Below are positions 46,094 to 55,449 of a stretch of DNA of 64,000 nt, in pieces. The stretch is from Coemansia sp. RSA 487. Taxonomy: Eukaryota > Kickxellomycota > Kickxellomycetes > Kickxellales > Kickxellaceae. Position 1 is the stretch's first letter. The number at the start of each line of letters is the position of its first letter. The notes below the pieces were generated by a model. The model saw nothing but the letters and a program-made list of their open reading frames with translations. It did not search any database and was not told the origin of the DNA. A program made the position numbers and the translations under genes. The stretch spans positions 62,001 to 126,000 of the forward strand of contig JANBRJ010000027.1 of NCBI GenBank assembly GCA_027577595.1, written 5' to 3'.

Positions 46094-48124
46094 ATGCCCA
46101 ACAGAGGCAAGAGATCGGCCAGGAGGAGAAGAACCACCAAGGATCATGGGTTTGGTGAAGCCGGGGTTAATCGCTTTCCCAAGACCACGGAAATCATCAA
46201 GGTGCTAAACAGAAAGAGGAGCGCACCCAGAGCAGAAGACACAGATACACGCACGTATGTCGACTACCGACTGCTGACTCTAGTGTCCAGCATCGTCGAT
46301 GCCGACGGCGAGCTGATGCACCCATCCAAGAACAAGAGCATGCTGCTCAAGATATGTCCGCTGCGCGAAGCGTTCAGGAAGCTGCCGTCCAGCCTTACGT
46401 GGCACATATTCAAGGCGCGACCCAGCGGCAGGCAAGCGGAGATGATGCGTGCGATGCTATCAACGGCCAGAGATGGTCAGATCCCCGCAGACGCCTTGCG
46501 TGTGGCCAGAAAATGCACACGCCTGTCGGGACAGGCAGTCATTGATTTTGCCGGCGACAGCGCAATCCCCGAGGACAAGATGGGTGATCCATATGTGGGA
46601 CCCTTTGTGTGGGTCATCGTGCAAAAGAGTACTGCAGTAGCCGAGATTGCCGCCGCGCACGCTGCGTACAAGGCCACGCACTCGATGTACCTGCCCTCAT
46701 TCGACAGCCTCAAAGACGATAAGATCGAGTGGAGAGAAAAGGCGCGCAAGCAGTTCAACCGAATCGTGCGCGAATATTCCAGCGAATGGAAGGAGAGTGC
46801 ACAGGGTAAGGCTGACTCCTCGGAGCTTCTACTGATGGTCCGCGCGCTCGTCAGGAACGAACTTCCCTCGTTTACAACCGACATTGGAGTGTATGGATCG
46901 CGCCTCTATGGCGTGTGCTCTGAAGAAAGCGACATCGACATCGCCATCGATGTGCAACAGTGTCCGGAGAAAATCGAAGACCCTCGTAGATATGTGCTGG
47001 CGACGCTGACGCGAGTACTATACAATAGCCCTGTTTTCTCCAAGGTCATTTTCCTTTCACACGCACGCATCCCAATAATTCAGTTCAACTACACCGCGTC
47101 GTCGGGACACACGGTGGCTGGCGAGATCTGTGCGCATGGAAAGATCGGTCGCATAAAGTCGCAGCTCATTGCAGCCTACGTCGAGGCGGATCCACGGGTG
47201 CGGCAAGTGCTGGCACTTCTCAAGACGTGGAGCATTGGGCGCAGGATCAATGCGCCGCTGACTGTCAACTGGTATGGGTTGGTGATGATGGCGCTTGCGT
47301 ATCTGATCAAGGAGCGTGTGGTGCCTCCATTGCAGCTTCTGGGTGGCTCATTTATCGACAGAACCGGGTGGCATGAGCTGAAGGTGCTGCAGCAGAGCCC
47401 ACAGGCCATTGCTGCGCTCTACAACGCAGACAACTCGTTTGCCCCTACCACGTGTCTCCAGTCGGGCGTTGCGCTGCCTGCGCTTCCTGTGGACAACTGC
47501 CGCACGTACTTTATGGGAAACCATGTGGAGTTAGGCAAATGGAGGAGCCCAAACCAACTGTCGCCAACCCGCCTTCTCCATGATATGTTCAAGTTCTACG
47601 GGTACACCTTCGATCCATTGGCTCATGTCGTGTCAGTGCGTCTCGGATCCCCGCAGATCCCGCGGTCCAGCCTCTACTGTTTGCAGGCCCCGGATCCGGG
47701 AGCCGTCATTAGCAAGCCCAACGAATGGACAAAGAGCCTACGTATCTTGGCGATCGAAGACCCATTCGAGCTTACAATCAACTGCGCACGCAATGCGCCC
47801 GCACACTGGGTTGACGGGCTTCTATGGGAAATGCGTAGAGCTGCGTGGTCGATTTCCAGAAAAAGTCCGCTCAATGGGGCGTTTACTGCCATTGACCGAC
47901 TGGCGCTTCCTCCGTCAGAGGACATTTACTGCGATGCTGGCGTGTGGGCTCCTGCTGTAGCATCCGTTGGCATCTTGTTCAATGAGTGCCAGCGCGATAG
48001 TCCTGGAGAGAAGGTGTATACCAAGGGGACACTTAATGATCACGCAGCCATTGAAAAGCTCAAGAGGGACGAGGATACTGATCTTGAGCTGAGTGGGAGG
48101 CTCAAGCTCCCTCCTACAGGATAG
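46094..48124 (+). CDS. Cid1/Trf-type RNA nucleotidyltransferase, third metal residue Glu
   Basis: 676 residues from ATG 46094. The nucleotidyltransferase core has VYGSRLYG and SDIDIAI with carboxylates D280 and D282. The poly(A)-polymerase-associated region shows WYGLVMMALAYLIKE, VVPPLQLL and the late AIEDPFELTINCARN. Family members add A or U to RNA 3' ends. Aligned gap-free with the next gene (AGEIC against ACDIS), the third metal ligand is Glu (E344) instead of Asp, so activity may be altered or lost. A roughly 260-residue N-terminal region precedes the core; it has an Arg/Lys-rich start and a CPLREAFRKL motif shared with the neighbour. No zinc finger is seen. The next gene is a paralogue on the same strand, so they probably arose by tandem duplication. 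Confidence 0.88.
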   Translation: MPNRGKRSARRRRTTKDHGFGEAGVNRFPKTTEIIKVLNRKRSAPRAEDTDTRTYVDYRLLTLVSSIVDADGELMHPSKNKSMLLKICPLREAFRKLPSSLTWHIFKARPSGRQAEMMRAMLSTARDGQIPADALRVARKCTRLSGQAVIDFAGDSAIPEDKMGDPYVGPFVWVIVQKSTAVAEIAAAHAAYKATHSMYLPSFDSLKDDKIEWREKARKQFNRIVREYSSEWKESAQGKADSSELLLMVRALVRNELPSFTTDIGVYGSRLYGVCSEESDIDIAIDVQQCPEKIEDPRRYVLATLTRVLYNSPVFSKVIFLSHARIPIIQFNYTASSGHTVAGEICAHGKIGRIKSQLIAAYVEADPRVRQVLALLKTWSIGRRINAPLTVNWYGLVMMALAYLIKERVVPPLQLLGGSFIDRTGWHELKVLQQSPQAIAALYNADNSFAPTTCLQSGVALPALPVDNCRTYFMGNHVELGKWRSPNQLSPTRLLHDMFKFYGYTFDPLAHVVSVRLGSPQIPRSSLYCLQAPDPGAVISKPNEWTKSLRILAIEDPFELTINCARNAPAHWVDGLLWEMRRAAWSISRKSPLNGAFTAIDRLALPPSEDIYCDAGVWAPAVASVGILFNECQRDSPGEKVYTKGTLNDHAAIEKLKRDEDTDLELSGRLKLPPTG

Positions 48125-48366
48125 TGTCCATCTCCCCCACTCACTTTCACTTACCTTTGAGTGAGGTCCAACCATCCCCTCTCACTTTTTTATTATCATG
48201 AAATTTAACTGATTTCTTGATCTTTTAATCACATTTTTTTATAATGTATTGTGTATTTTCATTTTTTATTTTTGGTTCTTTTATCTTTTCTAAAAATTCT
48301 CAATTTGTTTATTTTCCCTCGCCTAAACTAGAAGAGGTAAAGAAAAAAAAACGAGTTGGTACGGCT
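48125..48366. other. Spacer between the tandem nucleotidyltransferase genes
   Basis: 242 bases. CT-rich just after the first gene, then T-rich. An in-frame ATG at 48244 would add 41 Phe/Lys-rich residues to the second protein, but these look like translated AT-rich leader. Confidence 0.6.
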
Positions 48367-50325
48367 ATGCTGCACAGGGTGGCCGAGGGAGCCATCAAGC
48401 CTGGGATAAAGCGGTTCCCGCGGCTAGCCACGATCTACAACGGGCTGGCCGCAAGTAAAGTTATACGCAGTCAGTACCAGAAATACGAGCACGATCTACG
48501 GGTACTACGGCAAATGGCTCAGCTAATAGACCGCGAGGGCATACCAACCGCTGATTTACCCGGAGAATCGAATGGACGGCAGATGAAAGTGCTTCCGCTA
48601 CGGAAAGTGCTTCGACGCATACGATTGGCAACAACGGCTATTGAGAAAGAAGATATGGAGAAGAGACGGCTGGTGCTCTGGAATATTCGAAAGATGCTCA
48701 ACGCCAGAGGGACGCTGTTTGCCCAGAACGTTGATTACTTGCAAGTATTCAGGCAACCAATGGGTTCCTGCTTGGTTGTTGGGCAAACTGGGGCAGCCCT
48801 CAGGGCCATTGAGCATGCGTACCATGAGCTAATATCCAGTCTTGATCCAGCACATCTTCCCTCGCTTGCTTTTATCGGCAACGAGCCCTTTGCTTGGAAT
48901 AATCCAAAGGATTTGGCTGAAGCCAAGCTCCAGATCTCCGAATTGTCCGACAAATGGCGCGTCAGCCCCGAGAACGCAAGAGCTGTGAGATCGCTGCTGT
49001 ATAAAATCCAAGACCACTTGGCCGCCAAACTGCCAAAGCTCCATGCAAAGCCAGCTATATTTGGGTCGCGGTCATATGGGATTGCCAAAGACACCAGCGA
49101 TGTTGACATTTGTGTCAAATTTACGTCCCCCATAAAAACAGGCGGTGGAAAGGATGGTGGATCTCATAGACAGCTTAGTGCAAATAACTTTAAGAAGAAG
49201 CCACTCGATATGCTGCACAGGTGGATGCGCAATTGCAGCTTCAGCAGAAACAAAGAAAACAAGCGACAGTTCACCAACGTTCTGTTCATTTCCCACGCGC
49301 GGGTTCCCATCATCAAGTTTGATTACGCTCAGCCAAGCAGCGGTAGCGGTGCAAAGATCGCATGCGACATATCGAGCAGTAGCACCGATGGGCTTCTCAA
49401 AAGCAAGCTGATCCAAGCGTACTTGGATACCGATCCACGCGTGCGTGAGTTCCTTGTGGTTCTGAAAGTATGGGCGCAGAAACGGAGTCTCTCTGATTCG
49501 CAAACAATCAACTCGTTTGGCTTCACTATGATGGGCCTTGCCTTTCTGATCCACGAATGCGTGGTGCCGCCACTGCAGCTCATAACCACCACGCAAATCG
49601 ATTCCAAGGGGTGGGCGCAGCTACAGGCGCTGCAATCGGACTCTGAGTCGGTCGCAGAGTTGCTCAGGAACAAAACCAAGGTTAAAGACATCCAGACCGG
49701 TCGCTTTCTCAAGACAAAGATTGTTAAGGGAGGTAAGGACGGCAACAAACTAATCAACGCCTATTTTATGAACTACCGGCCGGAGCTCTCGAGATGGCGC
49801 AGCCCCAACACCAAACCTGTTTTGCACTTGCTCTATGATATGTTCCAGCTGTACGGATGCAAATTCGATCCGCTAAAGCACGTAGTTTCGCCGCGATTGG
49901 GCTCTCCGTTCATTATGCGCTGCCCCCAAGTAGACGATATCCGGGGTACACCGTTACCCAAGAAAGCCGATATGAATAACCCAGACAAATGGCCAAACGG
50001 CGTACGACCCATGGTGATCGAGGACCCGTTTGAGCAAGACAACAACTGTGGGCGCCAAGTGACCTGCGAATGGTTGGATGGCTTGTTCTGGGAAATGCGG
50101 AGAGCCGCGTGGACAATCCAAAGGCATGGATCCGGTATGGTGGATGCTGCCAATGTGCTTGAAAGTCTTATGGCCCCGCCGTCCATGGATGTTTACGGTA
50201 ACAACGAAGCGTGGGCGTCGACCTATTTGCATTTTGCTCCTATTTACGAAAAGGCCACTGGCAAAAATATTGAAAAGGGGATGCGAGTAATGGACCTAGT
50301 AGCTGTGGAGACTGATATAAGGTAA
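48367..50325 (+). CDS. Cid1/Trf-type RNA nucleotidyltransferase with full catalytic triad
   Basis: 652 residues from ATG 48367 (MLHRVAEGAIKPG). I prefer this to ATG 48244 because the extra 41 residues look like leader sequence. Core motifs: IFGSRSYG, SDVDICV (D245, D247) and the third Asp in IACDISSS (D334), all present. Downstream: SFGFTMMGLAFLIHE, VVPPLQL and VIEDPFEQDNNCGRQ. Predicted to add nucleotides to RNA 3' ends as a non-canonical poly(A) or poly(U) polymerase; A versus U preference cannot be read here. The N-terminal 235 residues include LPLRKVLRRIRLA, matching the neighbour's layout, so the duplication covered the whole gene. A Lys-rich insertion lies near 49690-49745. Confidence 0.9.
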   Translation: MLHRVAEGAIKPGIKRFPRLATIYNGLAASKVIRSQYQKYEHDLRVLRQMAQLIDREGIPTADLPGESNGRQMKVLPLRKVLRRIRLATTAIEKEDMEKRRLVLWNIRKMLNARGTLFAQNVDYLQVFRQPMGSCLVVGQTGAALRAIEHAYHELISSLDPAHLPSLAFIGNEPFAWNNPKDLAEAKLQISELSDKWRVSPENARAVRSLLYKIQDHLAAKLPKLHAKPAIFGSRSYGIAKDTSDVDICVKFTSPIKTGGGKDGGSHRQLSANNFKKKPLDMLHRWMRNCSFSRNKENKRQFTNVLFISHARVPIIKFDYAQPSSGSGAKIACDISSSSTDGLLKSKLIQAYLDTDPRVREFLVVLKVWAQKRSLSDSQTINSFGFTMMGLAFLIHECVVPPLQLITTTQIDSKGWAQLQALQSDSESVAELLRNKTKVKDIQTGRFLKTKIVKGGKDGNKLINAYFMNYRPELSRWRSPNTKPVLHLLYDMFQLYGCKFDPLKHVVSPRLGSPFIMRCPQVDDIRGTPLPKKADMNNPDKWPNGVRPMVIEDPFEQDNNCGRQVTCEWLDGLFWEMRRAAWTIQRHGSGMVDAANVLESLMAPPSMDVYGNNEAWASTYLHFAPIYEKATGKNIEKGMRVMDLVAVETDIR

Positions 50326-50718
50326 ATATATTTTTTTTGCAGAGTATTTTTTGAAATATTATTATTATTTTTTTTTTTGCACATGTATAGCAAGATTTTA
50401 TTTCATGGCATTTCATTGTATTGTGTTGTCTTTGCGCGGGGGGAGTGGGATTGGAAAATAACAGTTCGAGAATACATGGCCACTTGTACCAAAGGATGTG
50501 AGACTCGCGCATGTTGTGCTCTTAGACCGTTTCAATCCCAGGATTAAAACAACGCAAAGCAAAAGTGGGGAGGCGATATTGTGTACATTCTACAGTGCGA
50601 TATCAACGATTGTTCTCTCAGCCAGGAAAAAATATCTACTACACCTGTTCTTCTTCATTGCCAGCATCAATTCCATTATATTCTTATACTTTATTTTGCC
50701 AAAGAAAAATAATAAAGG
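50326..50718. other. Spacer before the trehalase gene
   Basis: 393 bases. T-rich 3' flank of the nucleotidyltransferase, then the trehalase promoter with ATACTTTATTTTGCC and AATAATAAAGG just before its ATG. Nothing else recognised. Confidence 0.5.
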
Positions 50719-52533
50719 ATGCGAGCAACGGTCGCCAGCATCATAATCTTTGCAGCACCTCTGTGTCAAACCACTGCCGTCGTAGCTGCGCAGCCAGCAT
50801 GTGACTCGCCGATATACTGCTACGGAGACCTTTTACACGCAGTGCAAATGGCGCACGTGTACGCGGATGACAAGACGTTTGTCAGTAAGCCGACGCTCAA
50901 GCCGGTCCCGCAAGTGCTCGACGCGTTTGCGCAAATCGGCGGCCGCAACGCCAGCAAGCCAGATCTGATAAAGTTCCTCGATACGTATTTCGGGCCTGAG
51001 GCATCCGAGCTCAAGCCAGTGGATTTGCCCGAATTGGATCCAAGCCCACCGTTCCTCGGCAACATCAAAAACAAGCTATTGCGTGCATATGGCGCTGTGG
51101 TGAACGGGTATTGGAAGACCCTGGTGCGCAAGCAAGATTTATCGATTCTTTGCGATGGCTGTGCTACATCGATGCTCGAACTCAAGCATCCGTTTGTTGT
51201 GCCGGGTGGCCGGTTCACGGAGATATACTACTGGGACACATTTTTTACAATGGAGGGGCTGTTGCGGTCGGGACTAGCTGAGCTGTCCAAAGCAAACATC
51301 CTGGACCTCGTGGCTCTGGTCGACCAGTATGGATTCGTCCCCAATGGTGCGCGCAACTATTACTTGGACCGATCGCAGCCCCCGTTCCTTACGCTGATGG
51401 TCAAGCTGTTCTACGAGTTCACAGGCGATTTGGACTTTGTGCGCCAGGTGTACCCGATGCTATGCAAGGAGCACGCGTACTGGCAGCAGCCTAAGCACAC
51501 GGTTAATGTAACGGGAGTGCTGCTGAACAGGTACAACGTGGATACGGATGCGCCACGACCAGAGTCCTACTCGGAGGACTACATGTTGGCACACAACGTT
51601 TCAGCGTCCAGTAGGCAAATACAAGCCCAAGTGTACGCAGACATGGCCACAGGCGCAGAGACCGGCTGGGACTATAGCACACGCTGGGTGCGCGACGCGC
51701 ACGCGCCCAAGAACAAGATCCTGCAAGGGATCCGCACGCGCCAGATCGTGCCAGTCGAACTCAATGCGATTCTGTACCAAGTGGAGGTAGCTTTGGCTGA
51801 GCTTGGGCAGAAGCTCTACAGAAACAGCAATGAGACCCCGACACAGTACAGGGTGTTGGCTGCCATGCGCCGCAAGAACATGGAGGCCGTGTTTTATGAA
51901 GCACATTCGGGGCTCTACTTTGACTATCTTCTGGACGAGAAGAGGAGGTCGACAGTCTTTTCGCCCGCCTCGCTGTGGCCATACTGGTCATTCGGCAGCC
52001 ACAGCAGCAAAGAGTCAGACCTGGCCTTCACTCGCCTAGAATCCATACTGAATGATAATCCGGGCGGCGTGCCGGCGACACTAAACTATAGCGGGCAACA
52101 GTGGGATTGGCCGATGGCGTGGCCGCCGCTTCAGTATGTAATGATGCAGGCAGCGCTCAACACAAAGCGCCAGAAGCTGGCGCATCGTATAGCACAATCC
52201 TACGTCAACAGCGTGTTTTGCGCATGGTACAACACAGGTGGTTCGATTCCTAACGTGCTTCCTCAGCTTCTGGGACAGACCGATACGGGCCATATGTTTG
52301 AAAAGTTCAACAGCTCCAGCATCGGCCAAAGCGTCGCTCAGAGCGGCGAGTACGAGGTCCAAACAGGCTTCGGATGGACCAATGGTGTGCTGCTGTGGAC
52401 GCTCGACACATTTGGTCAAACGCTTGATACTCCGGCATGTCCTGGGATACAGTTTCAAATCGTTGAGCAGCCAGCAGCGACATCGTCAGCTCCGTCTGCA
52501 ATGAAACAGTCTCTGCCAGCAACAGGAAAATAG
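50719..52533 (+). CDS. Secreted GH37 trehalase
   Basis: 604 residues from ATG 50719. Hydrolyses trehalose to two glucoses. A hydrophobic signal peptide (residues 1-24 or so, SIIIFAAPLCQTTAVVAA) is followed by CDSPIYCYGDLLHAVQ, as in animal-type and other secreted GH37 enzymes. GH37 signature 1 is PGGRFTEIYYWDTF near residue 160 and signature 2 is QWDWPMAWPP near 459. The catalytic Asp is likely in ETGWDYSTRW (about 315) and the catalytic Glu in EYEVQTGFGWTNG (about 543). Several N-glycosylation sites fit an extracellular or cell-wall enzyme. There is no calcium-binding or phosphorylated regulatory N-terminus of the neutral fungal type and no C-terminal membrane anchor. Likely role: use of external trehalose. 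Confidence 0.96.
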   Translation: MRATVASIIIFAAPLCQTTAVVAAQPACDSPIYCYGDLLHAVQMAHVYADDKTFVSKPTLKPVPQVLDAFAQIGGRNASKPDLIKFLDTYFGPEASELKPVDLPELDPSPPFLGNIKNKLLRAYGAVVNGYWKTLVRKQDLSILCDGCATSMLELKHPFVVPGGRFTEIYYWDTFFTMEGLLRSGLAELSKANILDLVALVDQYGFVPNGARNYYLDRSQPPFLTLMVKLFYEFTGDLDFVRQVYPMLCKEHAYWQQPKHTVNVTGVLLNRYNVDTDAPRPESYSEDYMLAHNVSASSRQIQAQVYADMATGAETGWDYSTRWVRDAHAPKNKILQGIRTRQIVPVELNAILYQVEVALAELGQKLYRNSNETPTQYRVLAAMRRKNMEAVFYEAHSGLYFDYLLDEKRRSTVFSPASLWPYWSFGSHSSKESDLAFTRLESILNDNPGGVPATLNYSGQQWDWPMAWPPLQYVMMQAALNTKRQKLAHRIAQSYVNSVFCAWYNTGGSIPNVLPQLLGQTDTGHMFEKFNSSSIGQSVAQSGEYEVQTGFGWTNGVLLWTLDTFGQTLDTPACPGIQFQIVEQPAATSSAPSAMKQSLPATGK

Positions 52534-53044
52534 CCAAGAATTCCAAACAGTAGTAAAAAAAAATCAACTGGTAACTTCAATTAGGACGCAATGTCTCAGG
52601 AGAAAAGAATGCAACCAAAATAAAAACAACTCTCCCTCTTTTTGATGACAGTAGAAATGTGATAAAGGGCAACATCCCTAGCTTTCGAAATTAAAAAAAA
52701 CCAGGGATAAAGCAGTAACACGCCAAAATAAACTATTGTGAGTGATACAAAATGCGCATATATAGCGTCGACATTTCAAACCCCCTCTTTTTTTATTTAG
52801 CCTAAAGAATGCTAGTAACCTAACGTTGTTGCCCCCCTCTCAAAGAGCAATTTCCTTTCGGTCTATATATGAAAATATTGATTTGCATTTTTTGACTTTA
52901 AATAAGATACCCCAGGAAGCCCATTAAAAATAGCATTTCAACCGATCCCAAGTTTCTTTTTCTTTCGTTGTTTTCCAAACTCAATCATCTTTCTCCCTCT
53001 AAAGCTTTTATTTACACCCAATTAATCACTGTTATAACCTTCAA
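52534..53044. other. Spacer between trehalase and the GPI-type protein
   Basis: 511 bases, AT-rich, with TATATAGCG at about 52759 and TATATATG near 52864. A CT-rich stretch (52950-53030) just upstream of 53045 looks like a strong fungal promoter or leader. No gene seen. Confidence 0.5.
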
Positions 53045-53518
53045 ATGTACAAGATCAGCTGTGTCCTTCTCTTCGCTGCGCTTGCTTCGGCCGCAAGCGA
53101 GCATGACTCTGGATCTGCTCCCGTCATGGTTGCTGTTCCCAACCCTGGCATCCAAGCGGTTCCCGGCGCCGGGCCTGCTGGCGTCCCTATGCCTCCATCG
53201 GCGGTTCCCGGAGCCGGCGGCGCTTCACCCAACAAGATGTCGTCCCCCAGCGTCGGTGGCAAGCCCGGGGACTCCGTGATGCCCGGCGGCTCGAAGCCCG
53301 CTGCTCCTTCTGCCAACGGCGACAAGAAAGCCACCGAATCCCCGGTTTCTTCAAAGTCCAAGCCCGCCGGCGCTAAGGAGACCGCTATGAGCTCGGCATC
53401 TGGCTCAAAGGCTGACAAGAAGGACTCTGCTTCCGCCGAATCCGCTGCTTCCACCCAAGTTGCTACATCATTTGCTGCTCTGGCTCTTGCTCTTTCCGCA
53501 GTCTCTGCTCTTTGTTAA
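53045..53518 (+). CDS. Small secreted Ala/Ser/Pro-rich protein with GPI-type C-terminus
   Basis: 157 residues. N-terminal signal peptide MYKISCVLLFAALASA, then a repeat-poor Pro/Gly/Val region (AVPGAGPAGVPMPPSAVPG), then Ser/Lys/Ala-rich sequence. It ends in a hydrophobic tail (SFAALALALSAVSALC) after small residues, the layout of a GPI-anchored cell-wall protein. No catalytic domain and few Cys, so a structural or surface role is inferred from layout only. Strong codon bias and the CT-rich leader suggest high expression. Convergent with the SLC35F-type gene. Confidence 0.85.
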   Translation: MYKISCVLLFAALASAASEHDSGSAPVMVAVPNPGIQAVPGAGPAGVPMPPSAVPGAGGASPNKMSSPSVGGKPGDSVMPGGSKPAAPSANGDKKATESPVSSKSKPAGAKETAMSSASGSKADKKDSASAESAASTQVATSFAALALALSAVSALC

Positions 53519-53726
53519 ACAAAACAAAAAGTCAATTTCATTCCAATTATTAATAACAAGTTTGTTTGGTCTTTTTCTTAAAGTTCTCATGTTTTTTATG
53601 AAAGGAAAGGAAGAAAATGTATCAACTAAAATTATAGTACATTTTAATTCTTAGCAATAAAAAGAAATTGAATAACGAATAGTTCGCTAAAAAAAACAAT
53701 CCCCTTCTTCCTCCGCTTTGTTGTTA

Positions 53727-54917
53727 TTAATACGCAGATGTGCTGGCGCCAACTTGGTTTTTTGCCTGCTCTTCGTCGGCATGATGATCGGTGGTGGCCA
53801 CCTTGATCGATCCATATTCTGACAACGCCTCATCCATCTGCGATTGGCTTGCCGAAGAAGCACCGCTGCAATCCTTGGCACCATCCTCTTCTTCCTGCTC
53901 TGGCGCCCCTGGCTGAATGATGTCGCCGGGCACATAGGTACGGAACCCAGGCACACGCGCCATATGCTCGGGCGGTGGGTGCGGCTTCACATAGTAAACG
54001 ATTAGCCCAGCAACGATCAGCACAAAGGCGCCTGCGTAAATGGCGGTGATCTTCTGGTGGAACATGTACTTTGCGAAAATAAGGCCATAGAAATCGCTTG
54101 TCAATATCGACAGATTGTAAAAGGTGGCCGAGCTCAAGCGGAACAGGAACGGGACAATCGTATACAGGACAAACATCACCAGATCAAAGCCCAATGTATA
54201 ACCGACCACTTCCTTGGTCCATACTAGCTGGCTAATCTTCTTGTGCTCGATTATGCCCATTTGTACGCCATTGATGATGGTCCCAAAGAAGCCCAGCCAC
54301 GCAACGGTCTCGTATTGCGGCCGATGGCGCACGATAAACTCCTCCGTTGTGTTCGATAGCGCATAGCATGTGGCCCCGATCAGCATGAAAATATCGCCCT
54401 TCACCGCATTCACGGCCTCGTAGTTTTTGCCAGCATCCACGTCGCCCTTGATAAGAAGACCCATTCCACCCAGACACATCAGAACACCCAGGATTTGCAG
54501 CCACCAGTACCGCGCCTTCAGCAAAAAATACGACAACACCACCACGCACGGCAGCGTCCACGTGTCCAGAAGCATGCATGCCAAAAGCGACGTGTACTCG
54601 TATGCCTTGATCACAAAGTAATTCCCCTCAACATCCACAGCCGCCAGGAAAATGTACCAGTAGAACCGCTTCTTGATGTTCAGAAACACCTTGCGTATGC
54701 CGAGCCGTGCAAGCGTGATGGGCATGTACACGATGAATAGCAGCACGTAGACAAGGAAGCTCTGGAAATTCGGAAGCGACACATTTTCGTTAGCCGCCAA
54801 TTTCTCCGACAGAACAGAGGTCGATGTCAGGCACAGCGATGTTATTTGCCCAAGAACAAGGATAAGAAGAAAGTGTCGCCAGTCGCCAACTGCTCCACGG
54901 ATTGCTGAAAATGCCAT
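53727..54917 (-). CDS. SLC35F1/F2/F6-type solute carrier
   Basis: 396 residues from ATG 54917 with about ten hydrophobic segments, in the drug/metabolite-transporter fold of the SLC35F group. Family-like stretches: ILVLGQITSLCLTSTSVLSE, DVEGNYFVIKAYEYTSLL (matching the group's ANYLVVKAY), LLDTWTLPCVVVLSYFLLKA, LSNTTEEFIVR and LSSATFYNLSILTSDFYGL. The C-terminal about 80 residues are polar and probably cytosolic. Substrate unknown; related proteins are poorly characterised and not proven nucleotide-sugar transporters. Confidence 0.93.
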   Translation of the reverse strand: MAFSAIRGAVGDWRHFLLILVLGQITSLCLTSTSVLSEKLAANENVSLPNFQSFLVYVLLFIVYMPITLARLGIRKVFLNIKKRFYWYIFLAAVDVEGNYFVIKAYEYTSLLACMLLDTWTLPCVVVLSYFLLKARYWWLQILGVLMCLGGMGLLIKGDVDAGKNYEAVNAVKGDIFMLIGATCYALSNTTEEFIVRHRPQYETVAWLGFFGTIINGVQMGIIEHKKISQLVWTKEVVGYTLGFDLVMFVLYTIVPFLFRLSSATFYNLSILTSDFYGLIFAKYMFHQKITAIYAGAFVLIVAGLIVYYVKPHPPPEHMARVPGFRTYVPGDIIQPGAPEQEEEDGAKDCSGASSASQSQMDEALSEYGSIKVATTDHHADEEQAKNQVGASTSAY

Positions 54918-55449
54918 TTTTAACTTTCCTCTGGTGAACTTTTTAGAAAAAGAATCCTGAGGTTACTGCCTAAAAATGTGCGCAAAAGTTGCAGTAGTTT
55001 AAAAAGCACCTAGCTAACAAGTAAGCTTTTCGAAGGGGGGAGGGAAATAGATGTAGAAATAAAAGATAAGAAAAGAAAGGGAATCTGTCTCCCCTCTCCC
55101 TCTTGTCAATTTTAATACATTTGGCAATCGATCGATGCACTTCAATCGACAAGAAAAAAAAAAGAAATTTTCAACTCTACGGAACCGTGTAAGCCTAAAG
55201 TTGGTTGATTGGCCAGATTCAGAAAATATCCTGTACATAATGCTGTAATATTTTCGAATATTTCAAATGTGGGGGGTCTTTTGCTTTCTTTTTGGCAGCT
55301 TTAAGAAACAAGCAAACAGCGGTTAGCAGCGCTGCTTCAAGCATTCGATTTTCAGCGATTAGTCTACAGGGGAGAGCACAAGCAATGGCAGCAACAACAA
55401 CAATAACAACAAAAAATCTAGTATATTTACTTTTTAGTAGCATGTTTAT
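54918..55449. other. Spacer between SLC35F-type and F-box-like genes
   Basis: 532 bases, AT-rich, holding the SLC35F-type promoter and the F-box 3' flank. Nothing else recognised. Confidence 0.5.

Noticed and set aside
48244-48366. ATG 48244 as start of the second nucleotidyltransferase
   Set aside because: Adds a Phe/Ser/Lys stretch encoded by T- and A-rich leader sequence that the paralogue lacks.
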